Notes under the pieces: generated by a model | The model's database searches: none | The model's input: the letters and a program-made list of their open reading frames with translations, nothing else | What the model was told of the DNA's origin: nothing | Program-made: the position numbers and the translations under genes | Assembly (NCBI GenBank): GCA_021802555.1 | Contig: JAJZRU010000018.1 | Span: forward strand, 1 to 53,658 | Length of the DNA: 53,658 bases | Direction: 5' to 3' | Source of the DNA: Pseudomonadota bacterium | GTDB taxonomy: Bacteria; Pseudomonadota; Gammaproteobacteria; Burkholderiales; Thiobacillaceae | In this document: one piece after another, positions 8,119 to 16,900 of the stretch | How positions within the stretch are numbered: position 1 is the stretch's first letter | How the letters are laid out: every line of letters begins with the position of its first letter

Positions 8119-8499
8119 ATGCCCGACCGCCCCTTAGCCGACCTGGACGACCTGCGCGGCGCCGTGCGCGAATTCGCCCTGGCGCGCCGGTGGGAGGCCT
8201 ACCACACGCCCAAGAACTTGGCCATGGCGCTGATCGTGGAAGCGGCGGAGCTGGTGGAGCGGTTCCAGTGGCTCACGCCGGAGCAAAGCCTGGCACTCGA
8301 CGACAACCGGCGCGAACAGGTGCGCCAGGAAATCGCCGACGTGCTGATTTATCTGACACGCCTGGCCGACCTCCTGGATATCGATCTGCTGGACGCCGCC
8401 GCCCGCAAGCTGGCCATCAACGCGCGCAAATATCCGGTCGAGCTGGCGCGCGGCAATGCTGCCAAGTATGACGAACTGCCTCCGCATGAAACCCCTTGA
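8119..8499 (+). CDS. MazG-like nucleotide pyrophosphohydrolase
   Basis: 126 aa all-alpha NTP pyrophosphohydrolase of the RS21-C6/MazG-like group. The metal-binding pattern is EAAELVERFQW followed by EIADVLIYLTRLAD (E-x-x-E and E-x-x-D). KNLAMALIVEAAEL and KYPVE near the end are typical. It likely hydrolyses non-canonical or excess dNTPs as house-cleaning. An in-frame extension reaches back to 7900, but the ATG at 8119 gives the family's normal N-terminus. Its 3' end overlaps the ferredoxin gene by 14 bases, so the two are probably co-translated. Confidence 0.88.
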   Translation: MPDRPLADLDDLRGAVREFALARRWEAYHTPKNLAMALIVEAAELVERFQWLTPEQSLALDDNRREQVRQEIADVLIYLTRLADLLDIDLLDAAARKLAINARKYPVELARGNAAKYDELPPHETP

Positions 8500-8809
8500 G
8501 CCTCCCTACTACGCCCACCACGTGTTTTTCTGCACCAACCAGCGCGAGGACGGCGCGCGCTGCTGCGGAGCCGCGGGCGGCCAGGCCATGCGCGACTACG
8601 CAAAGAAGCAAATCAAGAAAATGAACCTCAACGGCCCGGGCAAATGCCGCATCAACAGTGCCGGCTGCATGGACCGCTGCAACGAGGGGCCGCTCCTGGT
8701 AGTGTACCCGGAAGGCGTCTGGTACACCTATGTGGACGAGCAGGACATCGACGAGATCGTCGAATCCCATCTCAAGCACGGGCAGGTGGTGAAACGGCTG
8801 CAGATTTGA
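8486..8809 (+). CDS. (2Fe-2S) ferredoxin domain protein, thioredoxin-like fold
   Basis: 107 aa. It begins with HHVFFCTNQREDGARCCG (Cys at 16, 26 and 27) and continues with GKCRINSAGCMDRCNEGP (Cys at 54, 61 and 65). This is the pattern of the small thioredoxin-like [2Fe-2S] ferredoxins of the Aquifex Fd type, where one Cys from the first loop, one from the second and the C-x3-C pair bind the cluster. GPLLVVYPEGVWYTYV is the conserved central strand. The electron partner is unknown. It overlaps the MazG-like gene upstream and lies 13 bases before a hydrolase gene, suggesting a small operon. Confidence 0.9.
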   Translation: MKPLEPPYYAHHVFFCTNQREDGARCCGAAGGQAMRDYAKKQIKKMNLNGPGKCRINSAGCMDRCNEGPLLVVYPEGVWYTYVDEQDIDEIVESHLKHGQVVKRLQI

Positions 8810-8822
8810 GCCGCGTTCGCCC

Positions 8823-9425
8823 ATGAACCGTTCCAAGCTGCGCATCCCCACGCCGGCCGGCCATACCGAAACCCTGGTGAACGACCCGCAGGAAGACCGC
8901 CGCGGACTGGTCTTCGTCGGCCACCCCCATCCCCTGCACGGCGGCAGCATGGACAACAAAGTGGTGCAGACCGTGGCCCAGGCCGCCTACGCGCGCGGCT
9001 GGGTGGCGGTACGCCCCAATTTCCGCGGCGTCGGCGCCTCCGACGGGCGCCATGACGGCGGCATCGGCGAAACCGCCGACATGCTGGCGGTGATCGAGTT
9101 CGTTGCCGGTCACTACCCCGCCCTGCCGCTGCATCTGGCGGGCTTCTCCTTCGGCGCCTATGTACAGCACCGCGTCGCCCGGTCTCTCGCGGCAAGCAGC
9201 CTGACCCTGGTCGGCCCGGCCGTCACCCTCTATGACTTCGGCCCGGTATCGTCCGCAACCCACGTGATCCACGGCGAACGGGACGAAATCGTACCGCTGG
9301 CCGCCGTGCGCGACTGGACCACGCTGCGCAAGGTCCCCCTCACGGTGGTGCCGCAGGCCAACCATTTCTTCGATCGCAAGCTCAAGGAACTGCGCCTGGC
9401 GGTGGAGGCGGCATGGCCATCCTGA
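8823..9425 (+). CDS. Alpha/beta hydrolase
   Basis: 200 aa compact alpha/beta hydrolase. Visible elements are [15 protein letters not shown] (oxyanion-hole region, residues 34-48), [12 protein letters not shown], the nucleophile elbow GFSFG with Ser109, HGERDEIVP with a candidate Asp, and [10 protein letters not shown] with the catalytic His. This subgroup is commonly annotated as 'alpha/beta hydrolase, CocE/dienelactone-hydrolase-like'; the substrate is unknown. Its last 13 bases overlap the ABC ATPase gene, so it is probably translated with the NodIJ-like exporter. Confidence 0.87.
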   Translation: MNRSKLRIPTPAGHTETLVNDPQEDRRGLVFVGHPHPLHGGSMDNKVVQTVAQAAYARGWVAVRPNFRGVGASDGRHDGGIGETADMLAVIEFVAGHYPALPLHLAGFSFGAYVQHRVARSLAASSLTLVGPAVTLYDFGPVSSATHVIHGERDEIVPLAAVRDWTTLRKVPLTVVPQANHFFDRKLKELRLAVEAAWPS

Positions 9426-10324
9426 GCGCACGCGGGCTCGGCAAGCGCTACGGCGCCGCCGAAGTGGTCAAGAATCTGGACCTCGACCTTGCGCCCGGGC
9501 AATGCCTGGGCTTGCTGGGCCCCAACGGCGCGGGCAAGACCACCACCCTGCGCCTGCTGCTGGGTCTCATCGAACCCGACGCCGGCAGCGTGCGGGTGCT
9601 GGGCCTGCCGGTGCCGCACGCCGCGCGCGAGGCGCGCATACGCATCGGCGTGGTGCCGCAGATGGACAATCTCGACCCGGATTTCACGGTGCGCGAGAAC
9701 CTCGTCGCCTACGGCCGCTATTTCGGCCTGGACGCGGCGACGCTGGCGGCGCGCATCCCCGCCCTGCTCGATTTCGCCGGCCTGACTGCCCGAGCGGACG
9801 CGCGCGTGCCCACGCTCTCCGGGGGCATGAAGCGGCGCCTGACGCTGGCGCGCGCACTCGTCAACGATCCCGACCTGCTGTTTCTCGACGAGCCCACCAC
9901 CGGCCTCGACCCGCAGGCCCGCCACGTCATCTGGCAAGGCCTGCGCCGCCTGCTGGGAGAGGGCAAAACCATGCTGCTCACCACGCATTTCATGGAGGAA
10001 GCCGAGCGCCTGTGCGACCGCGTCGTCGTGCTGGACCATGGCCGCAAGATCGCCGAGGGCGCCCCGCGCGAACTCATCGCCCAATTCATCGAGCCAACGG
10101 TAGTGGAAATCCATGGCGACGCCGCTGAGGCCTGGGCCGAAGCGCGCGGCCGGGGCGCCTGCGAGCGCCTGGAGCAGGCCGGCGAAACCTGGTTCTGCTA
10201 CACGCGCGAGGGCGCCGCGCTGGCCGACAGCCTGGCCGCCGAGCCCGGCCTGCGCTTCCTGCAGCGTCCGTCCAACTTGGAGGACGTGTTCCTCAAGCTC
10301 ACCGGGCGCGAGTTGCGCGATTAG
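9413..10324 (+). CDS. nodI: NodI-type ABC transporter ATP-binding protein
   Basis: 303 aa ATPase of the DRA/NodI group. Walker A is GPNGAGKTT at residues 36-44; then the Q-loop in [18 protein letters not shown], signature LSGGMKRRL, Walker [13 protein letters not shown] and the H-loop TTHFMEEAE. The C-terminal about 80 residues form the accessory domain common to NodI-like proteins. In rhizobia NodIJ exports lipochitooligosaccharides. Betaproteobacteria carry NodIJ relatives not linked to nodulation, so the name gives homology and not substrate. It is followed after 3 bases by its permease. Confidence 0.88.
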   Translation: MAILSARGLGKRYGAAEVVKNLDLDLAPGQCLGLLGPNGAGKTTTLRLLLGLIEPDAGSVRVLGLPVPHAAREARIRIGVVPQMDNLDPDFTVRENLVAYGRYFGLDAATLAARIPALLDFAGLTARADARVPTLSGGMKRRLTLARALVNDPDLLFLDEPTTGLDPQARHVIWQGLRRLLGEGKTMLLTTHFMEEAERLCDRVVVLDHGRKIAEGAPRELIAQFIEPTVVEIHGDAAEAWAEARGRGACERLEQAGETWFCYTREGAALADSLAAEPGLRFLQRPSNLEDVFLKLTGRELRD

Positions 10325-10327
10325 CCT

Positions 10328-11107
10328 ATGAATTTTGCCCCGCCGCGCTTTTCGCTGCGCTTCGTGCCCGTCTGGCGGCGCAATTTCCTGGTCTGGAAAA
10401 AGCTCGCCCTGCCTTCCGTGCTGGGCAACCTGGCCGATCCCATGCTCTATATGCTGGGCCTGGGCTACGGCCTCGGGCGCCTGCTGCCGGACGTCGGCGG
10501 CGTGCCTTACCTCACTTTCCTCGCCGCGGGCACGGTGTGCTACTCGACCATGAACAGCGCCACCTTCGAAACGCTCTATTCGGGCTTTTCGCGCATGCAC
10601 GTGCAAAAGACCTGGGAGGCCATCCTCAACACCCCGCTCAACCTCGACGACCTGCTCATGGGCGAATGGGTGTGGGCAGCCAGCAAGAGCCTGCTCTCGG
10701 GCCTGGCCATCCTGCTCGTGATCTGGCTGTTGCAATTGCAGGAAAGCTGGCTGCTCACCCTGTGGATCGTGCCGGTCGCCTTCCTCATCGGCCTGACGTT
10801 TTCGGGCCTGGGCCTGATCATGACGGCACTGTCGCCCAGCTATGATTTTTTCATGTACTACTTCACCCTGGCCATCACGCCCATGGTGCTCCTGTGCGGC
10901 GTGTTCTACCCCACCGATCAGCTCCCGGCCTTCCTGCAGCACGTCGCCGCCGTGCTGCCCCTGACCCATGCCATAGACATCGTGCGCCCCCTGGTGCTCG
11001 GGCACATCCCGCCGGGCTGGGCCTGGCACGCCCTGGTGCTCTTCGCCTACGGCGCGCTGGGCTTCTGGCTGGCTCTGGTGCTCACGCGCCGCCGCCTGCT
11101 GCGATAA
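10328..11107 (+). CDS. nodJ: NodJ-type ABC transporter permease
   Basis: 259 aa ABC-2 membrane protein with about six hydrophobic segments, for example SLLSGLAILLVIWLLQL, WIVPVAFLIGLTFSGLGLIM and YFTLAITPMVLLCGVFYP. The segment GVFYPTDQLPAFLQHVAAVLPLTHAIDIVRPL is the conserved ABC-2 C-terminal signature. The N-terminal RFVPVWRRNFLVWKKLALPS is typical of NodJ. With NodI it should form a homodimeric exporter for a lipid- or polysaccharide-like molecule. It is the last gene of the 8119-11107 run. Confidence 0.88.
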   Translation: MNFAPPRFSLRFVPVWRRNFLVWKKLALPSVLGNLADPMLYMLGLGYGLGRLLPDVGGVPYLTFLAAGTVCYSTMNSATFETLYSGFSRMHVQKTWEAILNTPLNLDDLLMGEWVWAASKSLLSGLAILLVIWLLQLQESWLLTLWIVPVAFLIGLTFSGLGLIMTALSPSYDFFMYYFTLAITPMVLLCGVFYPTDQLPAFLQHVAAVLPLTHAIDIVRPLVLGHIPPGWAWHALVLFAYGALGFWLALVLTRRRLLR

Positions 11108-11111
11108 GATA

Positions 11112-11136
11112 ATACTTGACTAATTTCCTCGGGTAA
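11112..11136 (+). promoter_or_regulatory. Probable IscR type-1 binding site over the tusE-like promoter
   Basis: The 25 bases at 11112-11136 begin ATACTTGACTAATTT and end CTCGGGTAA. Compared with the E. coli type-1 IscR consensus (ATASYYGACTRWWWYAGTCRRSTAT, from memory) I count 22 of 25 matches. It overlaps a -35-like TTGACT at 11116-11121; a weak -10 (TTCAAT, 11139-11144) follows at 17 bases. Binding of [2Fe-2S]-IscR here would repress transcription of the TusE-like gene 70 bases downstream. Confidence 0.6.
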
Positions 11137-11152
11137 TTTTCAATGGAGCCCA

Positions 11153-11168
11153 TTCGGCCTTAGCCGAA
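11153..11168 (+). other. Leader hairpin before the tusE-like gene
   Basis: A perfect 6-base stem TTCGGC (11153-11158) / GCCGAA (11163-11168) with a CTTA loop lies in the expected 5' leader. It sits between the promoter and an AAGGAG ribosome site. It has no T-run. It may stabilise the transcript; no known riboswitch is recognised. Confidence 0.45.
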
Positions 11169-11205
11169 GCCTCTTTGAACCGAACCGACCTGAAGGAGAT
11201 CACGT

Positions 11206-11499
11206 ATGGAACTGCCCGCCCGCGACGGAGACGGCTACCTGGCCGACATGAGCGAATGGACCCCGGAAATTGCCCGCGCCATGGCCGCAGCCGACGACTA
11301 CGAGCTGACCGATGAGAAATGGGAGCAGATCCTCAAGGCGCGCCAGTATTTCGAGGAGTTCGGCTCCGTGCCGCCCATCCGCAAATTCGCCAAATACCTG
11401 GAAAAAGACCAGAAAGAGGTGTTCAGCCTGTGGATGACGGGGCCCATGAAGCCCATCACCAAATACGGCGGCCTGCCCAAACCCACCGGTTGCGTGTAG
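11206..11499 (+). CDS. tusE: TusE/DsrC-family sulfur relay protein
   Basis: 97 aa. The C-terminus GGLPKPTGCV is the flexible DsrC/TusE arm with the penultimate active Cys (Cys96). The core WEQILKARQYFEEFGSVPPIRKFAKYL is the family's most conserved stretch. The second Cys of true DsrC (11 positions earlier, CysB) is Thr85 here, so the protein should act as a persulfide carrier, as TusE does in tRNA 2-thiouridine synthesis, and not as the trisulfide-forming DsrC of sulfite reductase. It has a strong ribosome site (AAGGAG), stands alone and ends in a clear terminator. No tusBCD or dsr genes are nearby. Confidence 0.88.
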   Translation: MELPARDGDGYLADMSEWTPEIARAMAAADDYELTDEKWEQILKARQYFEEFGSVPPIRKFAKYLEKDQKEVFSLWMTGPMKPITKYGGLPKPTGCV

Positions 11500-11516
11500 C
11501 CGCCCCCGCAAACACC

Positions 11517-11543
11517 AAAAAGCCCGCGCTCTGCGGGCTTTTT
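11517..11543. terminator. Bidirectional intrinsic terminator
   Basis: AAAAAGCCCGC (11517-11527), loop GCTCT, GCGGGCTTTTT (11533-11543): a perfect 11-base stem that presents a T-run on both strands. It ends both the tusE-like gene (plus) and the convergent repeat-protein gene (minus). Confidence 0.95.
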
Positions 11544-11563
11544 GATGGCCAGTATCAACAGGC

Positions 11564-12019
11564 TCAGCGGCCTCCGCCGCCCATGCCGCCCCCCGAACCC
11601 ATGCCACCGCCGGGACCCATGCCACCGCCGGGACCCATACCACCGCCGGAGCCCATACCACCGCCGGAGCCCATGCCACCGCCGGAGCCCATGCCACCGG
11701 GCTGGGCCGCCGGCATATCGGGCAACTGCATGCCGCGCTCGCGCGCACGCTCCTGCATCGCCTTATGGTGTTCCGCGCGTATGCGCTCGCGCTCCTGGAC
11801 GGTCTTGGCCGCGCGCAGGCGGTTGCGGTACTCGGTGCGCTCCTTGCGCGTCATCAGCTGGCTGCCGTAGATCTGTTCCTGCGCACTCGTCTGCACCTGC
11901 GCGCCGGTCTGTTCCTGCACGCCGGTCTGTTCCTGCACGCCGGTCTGCGCCGAGGCAGTTCCGGCCGCAAGCGCCAGGGCGCCCGCGAGGGCGGAAACAA
12001 GCAAAGTCTTCTTGTGCAT
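11564..12019 (-). CDS. Secreted Gly/Met-repeat protein of unknown function
   Basis: 151 aa. A clean signal peptide (KKTLLVSALAGALALAAGTASA) is followed by four 6-residue repeats of the form TGVQEQ. A charged helical middle (residues about 56-95, rich in Arg, Glu and Lys, with MTRKERTEYRNRLRAAKT) comes next. The tail is a run of GMGSGGG / GMGPGGG repeats. The middle resembles small periplasmic proteins with ERTEYRxRMRxA motifs found beside heavy-metal or envelope genes in Betaproteobacteria, but I do not recognise a named function. The regularly spaced Met residues could bind Cu(I) or Ag(I) (speculation). The ATG at 12019 was chosen because it starts the signal peptide. Confidence 0.75.
   Translation of the reverse strand: MHKKTLLVSALAGALALAAGTASAQTGVQEQTGVQEQTGAQVQTSAQEQIYGSQLMTRKERTEYRNRLRAAKTVQERERIRAEHHKAMQERARERGMQLPDMPAAQPGGMGSGGGMGSGGGMGSGGGMGPGGGMGPGGGMGSGGGMGGGGR
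11598..11698. repeat. 18-bp tandem repeats encoding the Gly/Met tail
   Basis: Five full 18-base units starting CCCATGCCACCGCCGGGA (11598-11615, 11616-11633, 11634-11651, 11652-11669, 11670-11687) and an 11-base partial unit. Units differ by one or two bases (GGGA/GGAG, ATG/ATA on the plus strand), which gives the Ser/Pro alternation in the protein. Copy number could vary by slippage. Confidence 0.93.
11903..11947. repeat. 18-bp tandem repeat encoding TGVQEQ units
   Basis: Two identical 18-base units (11903-11920 and 11921-11938, GCCGGTCTGTTCCTGCAC) plus 9 bases of a third. Degenerate copies continue to about 11875. They lie in the same gene as the Gly/Met repeats and have the same 18-base period. 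Confidence 0.9.
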
Positions 12020-12171
12020 GGTCTGCTCCTTGGGAAACGGGTTTTCGCTTAACGCACCCATAAAATCGGGTGTTTCCCACCATAGCACAGGGCCGACCGC
12101 GGCTGGCCGGCCTTACTTGCAAGTAATGAACCCATCGGGCCGGCGTCGTTGCCGAGCGACCTGCGGCGTGT

Positions 12172-12672
12172 TCAGGGTGCCGGCTTGGCGGGCGTCGTTG
12201 CGCCCCGGGCGGATGCCTTGGGATAGCCGGCCTGATCCAGGGCATCGTTCCAGGCCTGCTCCTGGAAGCCGTCGAGCTTGCGGTCGCCCACCACGAGAGC
12301 CGGCACGCTGACCTTGCCGAACATCTTGTTGAGCGCCACGTAAGCCGCCTTGTCCTTGGAGGGATCCTTGGCGGCATAGGGGATGCCGCGGCGGGTGAGC
12401 AGCTGCTGCGCGAGCTGGCAGGGAAAACCGCAATCCGCCGTGCTGTAATAAGAGACCGGATTCTTGCGCTCGGCCTGGCGCAGATCATAAGATTGCGCAG
12501 GCGCCCCGGCGCCTGCGGCGTAGTTAACCTGCTGCACGCCGCGCGCGTCGGACGGCGGCGGCTGGTCGCTGAAATGCACCACACCGCCCTTGTCCACCCA
12601 GCGATATACCTGGTGATTGGCGGCCTGGGCGGCGAGGGGGAAAAGAACGGCAAGAAACAGCAGCATGCGCAT
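12172..12672 (-). CDS. DUF4124 / glutaredoxin-like exported protein
   Basis: 166 aa. The signal peptide MRMLLFLAVLFPLAAQA is followed by a DUF4124 segment (HQVYRWVDKGGVVHFSDQPP). A glutaredoxin-fold domain begins at VSYYSTADCGFPCQLAQQLL. The redox site is C-G-F-P-C, with three residues between the cysteines; this is a variant seen in this two-domain family. VSVPALVVGDRKLDGF carries the cis-Pro. It is probably a periplasmic thiol-redox protein. In-frame upstream codons reach 12777, but the start at 12672 gives the signal peptide. A Pro/Ala-rich tail ends the protein. Confidence 0.82.
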   Translation of the reverse strand: MRMLLFLAVLFPLAAQAANHQVYRWVDKGGVVHFSDQPPPSDARGVQQVNYAAGAGAPAQSYDLRQAERKNPVSYYSTADCGFPCQLAQQLLTRRGIPYAAKDPSKDKAAYVALNKMFGKVSVPALVVGDRKLDGFQEQAWNDALDQAGYPKASARGATTPAKPAP

Positions 12673-12900
12673 GGCCGGACTCCGTGCAATCGATACCCCC
12701 GAGCTAACGACCGCCCGCGCGCAAAACTTGAGTCGGCAGAAAACCGGGCGGCCTAATTCAAATCTAACCCAAGGCATTTAATATTCCGCAATATCCTTGA
12801 CGGGCCGCTGCCTGATCCAACGCCTTTCGTGAGGGTGGCGGCAAGGGAGACCTCCTGCCAAATGCGGGAGTCCGGTTTTTCCAAACAACCCGCCGATAAC
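12673..12900. other. Divergent intergenic region, nothing firmly identified
   Basis: 228 bases separate the DUF4124-glutaredoxin gene (minus) from the RND adaptor gene (plus). It is locally more AT-rich (for example TTTAATATTCCGC near 12777-12789), as expected for promoters. I could not assign -35/-10 boxes with confidence. An open frame runs from 12829 into the adaptor gene but lacks a signal-peptide-like start. Confidence 0.5.
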
Positions 12901-13905
12901 ATGAACAAGTTGCTGCGTTTCCTGCTTTTGTTCTGCTGTCTTGCCGCCGGCGCACACGCCGATCCGGTCACGTTGCCTGCGCGCGCAGTGAGCTATCGCC
13001 CGGAGCTGCACGGCTGGGCGCGCGTGGAGGCGGTGGCGCCGCTGACGCTGCGCATGCCGCTGGCGGCGCGAGTATTGAAGCTGGCGGCGGCCCCCGGCCA
13101 GCCGGTGGCGGCCGGGGAGCCCCTGGTGTGGCTGGGCGGCCCGCGCCTGGCGGAAGAGCGAGCCGCCGCGCGTGCGCGAGTGGCCGCGGCCGCGCAGGAA
13201 CTGGTGGCGGCCCGCCAGAGCGCCGCTTCGGTAGCGCGTACCTACCCGGCGCTCGCCAATCGGCAGACGCTGGCCGCGGCGCGCGCTGCCGTCGCGGCGG
13301 CGCGGGGGCGGCTCGCCGAGTCGCTGGCGGCGCAGCGCGCGCTCGACGCACAAGCCATACTCGCCAGCCCGCTGCCCGCAGTTGTGGAAAAGGTGGAAAA
13401 TCCCGCCGCCCCAGACCTGCCGGCCGGTGCGCCGCTCGTGACCTTGCTTCCGCAAGCGCAGTTCTGGCTCAGAGCCGAACTGTTCGGCGCCATCCCCCCC
13501 GCAGGCAGCGCCGCGCGCTTCGTACCGAGCGATGGCGCAGCGGCCGCCGTGCGCCTGGCGGGCGAGCTGCCCGCGCGCGCCGCCAACGGGGCGCGCGTGC
13601 TGAACTACATGCTGCCTCCAGGCTCGCAGTGGCAGGCGGGCCAGAGCGGCCGGATCATCATCGAGGGCGCGCCCGAGGCCGCGGCGGCAGTGCCGGCCGG
13701 GGCGCTGATCCTCGACGCCGGGCATTGGTATGTCCTCGCCGAGCGTGCCGGCAAATTGATGCCGCAGGCGGTCACGCCGGGCCCGGCGCGAGGTGATGAC
13801 GTGCTGATATTGCGGGGCCTGGCGCCCGGCACGCCGGTGGTGGTGCGCCAAGCCTACGCGCTTTACCACCGCGATTTCGCCGCCCATTACACTCCGCCCG
13901 ACTGA
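12901..13905 (+). CDS. RND efflux periplasmic adaptor (membrane fusion protein)
   Basis: 334 aa. The signal peptide is MNKLLRFLLLFCCLAAGAHA. A biotinyl-lipoyl-like half motif (AAPGQPVAAGEPLVWLGG), an Ala/Arg-rich helical hairpin at about residues 85-145, and a C-terminal barrel and membrane-proximal domain follow. It would connect the RND pump to TolC. The hairpin is short compared with AcrA. The ATG at 12901 was chosen over 12829 because only it gives a signal peptide. The stop and the next start overlap (TGATG), so it is translationally coupled to the pump. Confidence 0.82.
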   Translation: MNKLLRFLLLFCCLAAGAHADPVTLPARAVSYRPELHGWARVEAVAPLTLRMPLAARVLKLAAAPGQPVAAGEPLVWLGGPRLAEERAAARARVAAAAQELVAARQSAASVARTYPALANRQTLAAARAAVAAARGRLAESLAAQRALDAQAILASPLPAVVEKVENPAAPDLPAGAPLVTLLPQAQFWLRAELFGAIPPAGSAARFVPSDGAAAAVRLAGELPARAANGARVLNYMLPPGSQWQAGQSGRIIIEGAPEAAAAVPAGALILDAGHWYVLAERAGKLMPQAVTPGPARGDDVLILRGLAPGTPVVVRQAYALYHRDFAAHYTPPD

Positions 13906-16900
13906 TGCGCCTACCCTCTCTGTTGCGCCGCCCCCTGCTGTGGGCCATGGTTTACGGCGCCCTGCTGGCCTACGGCCTGTACGCCCTCTGGCGCATCCCG
14001 GCCGGCGTGCTGCCGCGTTTCGATTTCCCCCAGGTCAGCGTGATCGTGCATGCGCCCGGCTATTCGGCGCTGGAAATGGAATCCCTCGTGGCGCGGCCGC
14101 TGGAAGGGCAGATCATGGGCCTGCAGGGGCTCGCCACCCTGCGCACCACCCTGGCGCAGGGCACGGCGCAGCTCACGGCGCGCTTTACCGAAGGCAGCGA
14201 TCCGCAACTGGATCTGCAAGCGGTGTACGGCGCCATCGACCGCGCGCGCGGGGGCCTGCCGCCCGGCGTGGCTCCCTATGCCGAAATCATGGGCAACGCC
14301 GTGAACGAGGTGGCGGACTATGGCGTCAGCCTGCCTGCCGGCGTGCCCGCCTGGGAAGCGGAAGACGCCGTGCGCACGCGCGTGCTGCCGGCGCTGCGCG
14401 CGCTGCCGGGCGTGCAGCGCGTGGAGCTGTTCGGCGCCGGCCCGCCCACGCTATGGATCCAGCCCGACCCGGCCGCGCTGATTCAGCATCACGTCGGCAT
14501 CGCCGCCCTAGCGGGCGCCGTGGGCGGCGCGGCGACGCTGTCCCCCGCCGGACGGCTGGATATCGGGCACCAGGACGTGCTGCTGGAAGTGCGCCACCTG
14601 CCGCTTGCGGCGCATCAGGTGCTCGACATTCCCGTGCCCACGCCCGGCGGCCCCGTGCCTCTTGCAGCCTTGGCGCGCGTGGTGAAGACCCCGCCGCCCA
14701 TCCATTACGGCCTGCAGATCGACGGCCGCGCCGGGCTGGGGCTCATCGTTTTCAAGCAACCGCAGGCCTCCACCATCCCGGTGGACCGGGCCGTGGCGCA
14801 CACGCTGGCAAGCCTGCAGGGCGAACTGCCTGCGGGGGCGCACTGGGTGCCGGTGTACCGCCAGGCGCACCTAGTTGCGCTGATAGGGCATGATCTGTCG
14901 CGCAACCTGCTGATCGGCGGCGCGCTGGCCGTCCTGGTGCTGATGTGGCTGCTCGGCCGCCACCACGGCGTGAGCATTCTCGCGCTGTCCATCCCCACCG
15001 CCCTGCTGCTGGCCATCGGCGCCCTCTATGCCCTGGGGCAGAGCCTCAACCTGCTTACCCTGGGCGCGCTCACCGTGGCGGTGGGGCTGCTCGCGGACGA
15101 CGGCATCATCGTGCTCGAAGCCATCCAGCATCGCTGGGAGCACGGCGACAAGGGCTGGGCCGGCGTGCGCGCCGGCGTGGCCGACATCGCCGTGGCCGAC
15201 GTCACGGGCACGCTCACCACCGTGGCCGCCTACCTGCCGCTGCTCGCCGTGGGCGGCCTCGCGGGCCTGTTCATGCAGCCTTTCGCGCTCGCCATGAGTC
15301 TGGCCCTGCTGGCCTCGCTGCTGGTCTCGCTCACCCTCATCCCCCTGCTGCTGGCACGGCGCAGCGGGGGCGGCAGCGCACCGGCGAGCGGGCGGCGCTT
15401 TCTCGGCTGGCTGGCGCGCGGCAACGAAAAACTGCTGGGCTTCACGCTGCGCCGCCCCGGCATGAGCCTCACGGGCGCGCTGCTCGCTTTCGGCGGCTCG
15501 GTCGCCGCGCTGGCTTTCGTGCCGGTGAATTTCCTGCCCCTGCCCAATGAAGGCGTGCTGCTCGACAGCTTCACCCTGGCGCCGGGCTCTTCTCTCACCG
15601 AGACGCTCGCCACCGTCGATCGCATGAGCGCGGCCATGCGCGCCAACCCGGCCGTCGCCCACGTGTTCGCCCGCATCGGCTCGGCGCGCGACACGGCCTA
15701 CACGGAAAAGAGCTTTGCCGGCGAGATCCAGGTGGTGCTGAAACCCGGCTTCGACGCCAACCATCTGGACCGCCTGGCCGCCCAGTTGCGCGATCAGGCC
15801 AAACAGCCGGGCGTGCAGCAAAGCTTAGATACGCCCACCATAGAGCGGCTGGGCGAAAGCCTCTCCGGCCTGCCCCAGCCCTTCGAAGTCACCCTGTACG
15901 GCAACCGCATCGCCACGCTGCGCCAGCTGTCGGAAGAAATCACCGCGCGCCTGAAGACCGTGCCCTCGCTGACCGACATCTTCAACAACGACGCCTATCC
16001 GGTGACGCAGCTGGTGATTGCCCCCCGCCCCGAGGTGCTGCGCAGCGTGAATCTCGACCCCGCGGAACTGGCGCGTCAGCTGCGCCTGCTGCTGGGCGGC
16101 GAGACGGTGGCACGCCTGCCCGACGGCAACACTCACTTGGATTTATACGTGCGCCTGGCCGACGCGCCTTATCTCCAACTCGGCCAGCTCGAACGCCAGA
16201 TGATCCACACGCCCACGGGCTGGGTGCCCCTGGGCCGCCTGGCGCACCTCGAACTCGTGGCCCAGCCCAACCAGCTGCGCCACCTGAACGGCGCACGCGC
16301 GCTGGAAATCCTGGCCACCCCGCTGGGCGCCCTGGGCGGCACCATCGCCGCCGCCAAGCAGGCCCTGGCCGGCCTGCATCTGCCCGGCGGCTACCGCATC
16401 GCCTTCGGCGGCCTCTATCCCGAACTGCTGCACACAGCCTATGCCCTGGGCGTGGCCGCCGTCGGCGCCCTGATTCTCACCCTGGGCATCCTGGCGCTGC
16501 AGTTCGGCGGCCTGCGCCTGCCCTTGATCCTGCTCTTGCAGGCGCCGCTCGCCTTCACCGGCGCAGCCCTGGCGCTGGCCGTGTCGGGCGTGGGGCTCAA
16601 CGCCACGGGGTTGGTCGGCTTTCTCACCCTGATCGGCGTGAGCCTGAACCACGGCATCGTGCTGCTGGCCTATGTGCGTGCGCACGAGCACCAAGGCCTC
16701 GCGCGCGAGGACGCCGTGCGCCGCGCGGTGCGCGAACGCTTCCGCCCTATCGTGCTGACCACCCTCACCGCGGCGCTGGGCATGCTGCCCACCGCGCTGG
16801 GCTACGGCACCGGCGCCGCGCCCGAGCAGGGGCTTGCCATCGTCGTGCTGGGCGGCGTGCTGTGGAGTTCGCTGCTGTCCACCAACCTCCTGCCGGCGCT

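Noticed and set aside
9230-11029. 599-aa minus-strand open frame
   Set aside because: Antisense to the NodIJ-type genes and hydrolase, which have clear motifs.
11206-11499. DsrC as a marker of dissimilatory sulfur metabolism
   Set aside because: The second redox cysteine is missing and no dsr genes are in the window.
11598-11698. CRISPR-like array
   Set aside because: The 18-base units are directly contiguous without spacers and encode a peptide repeat.
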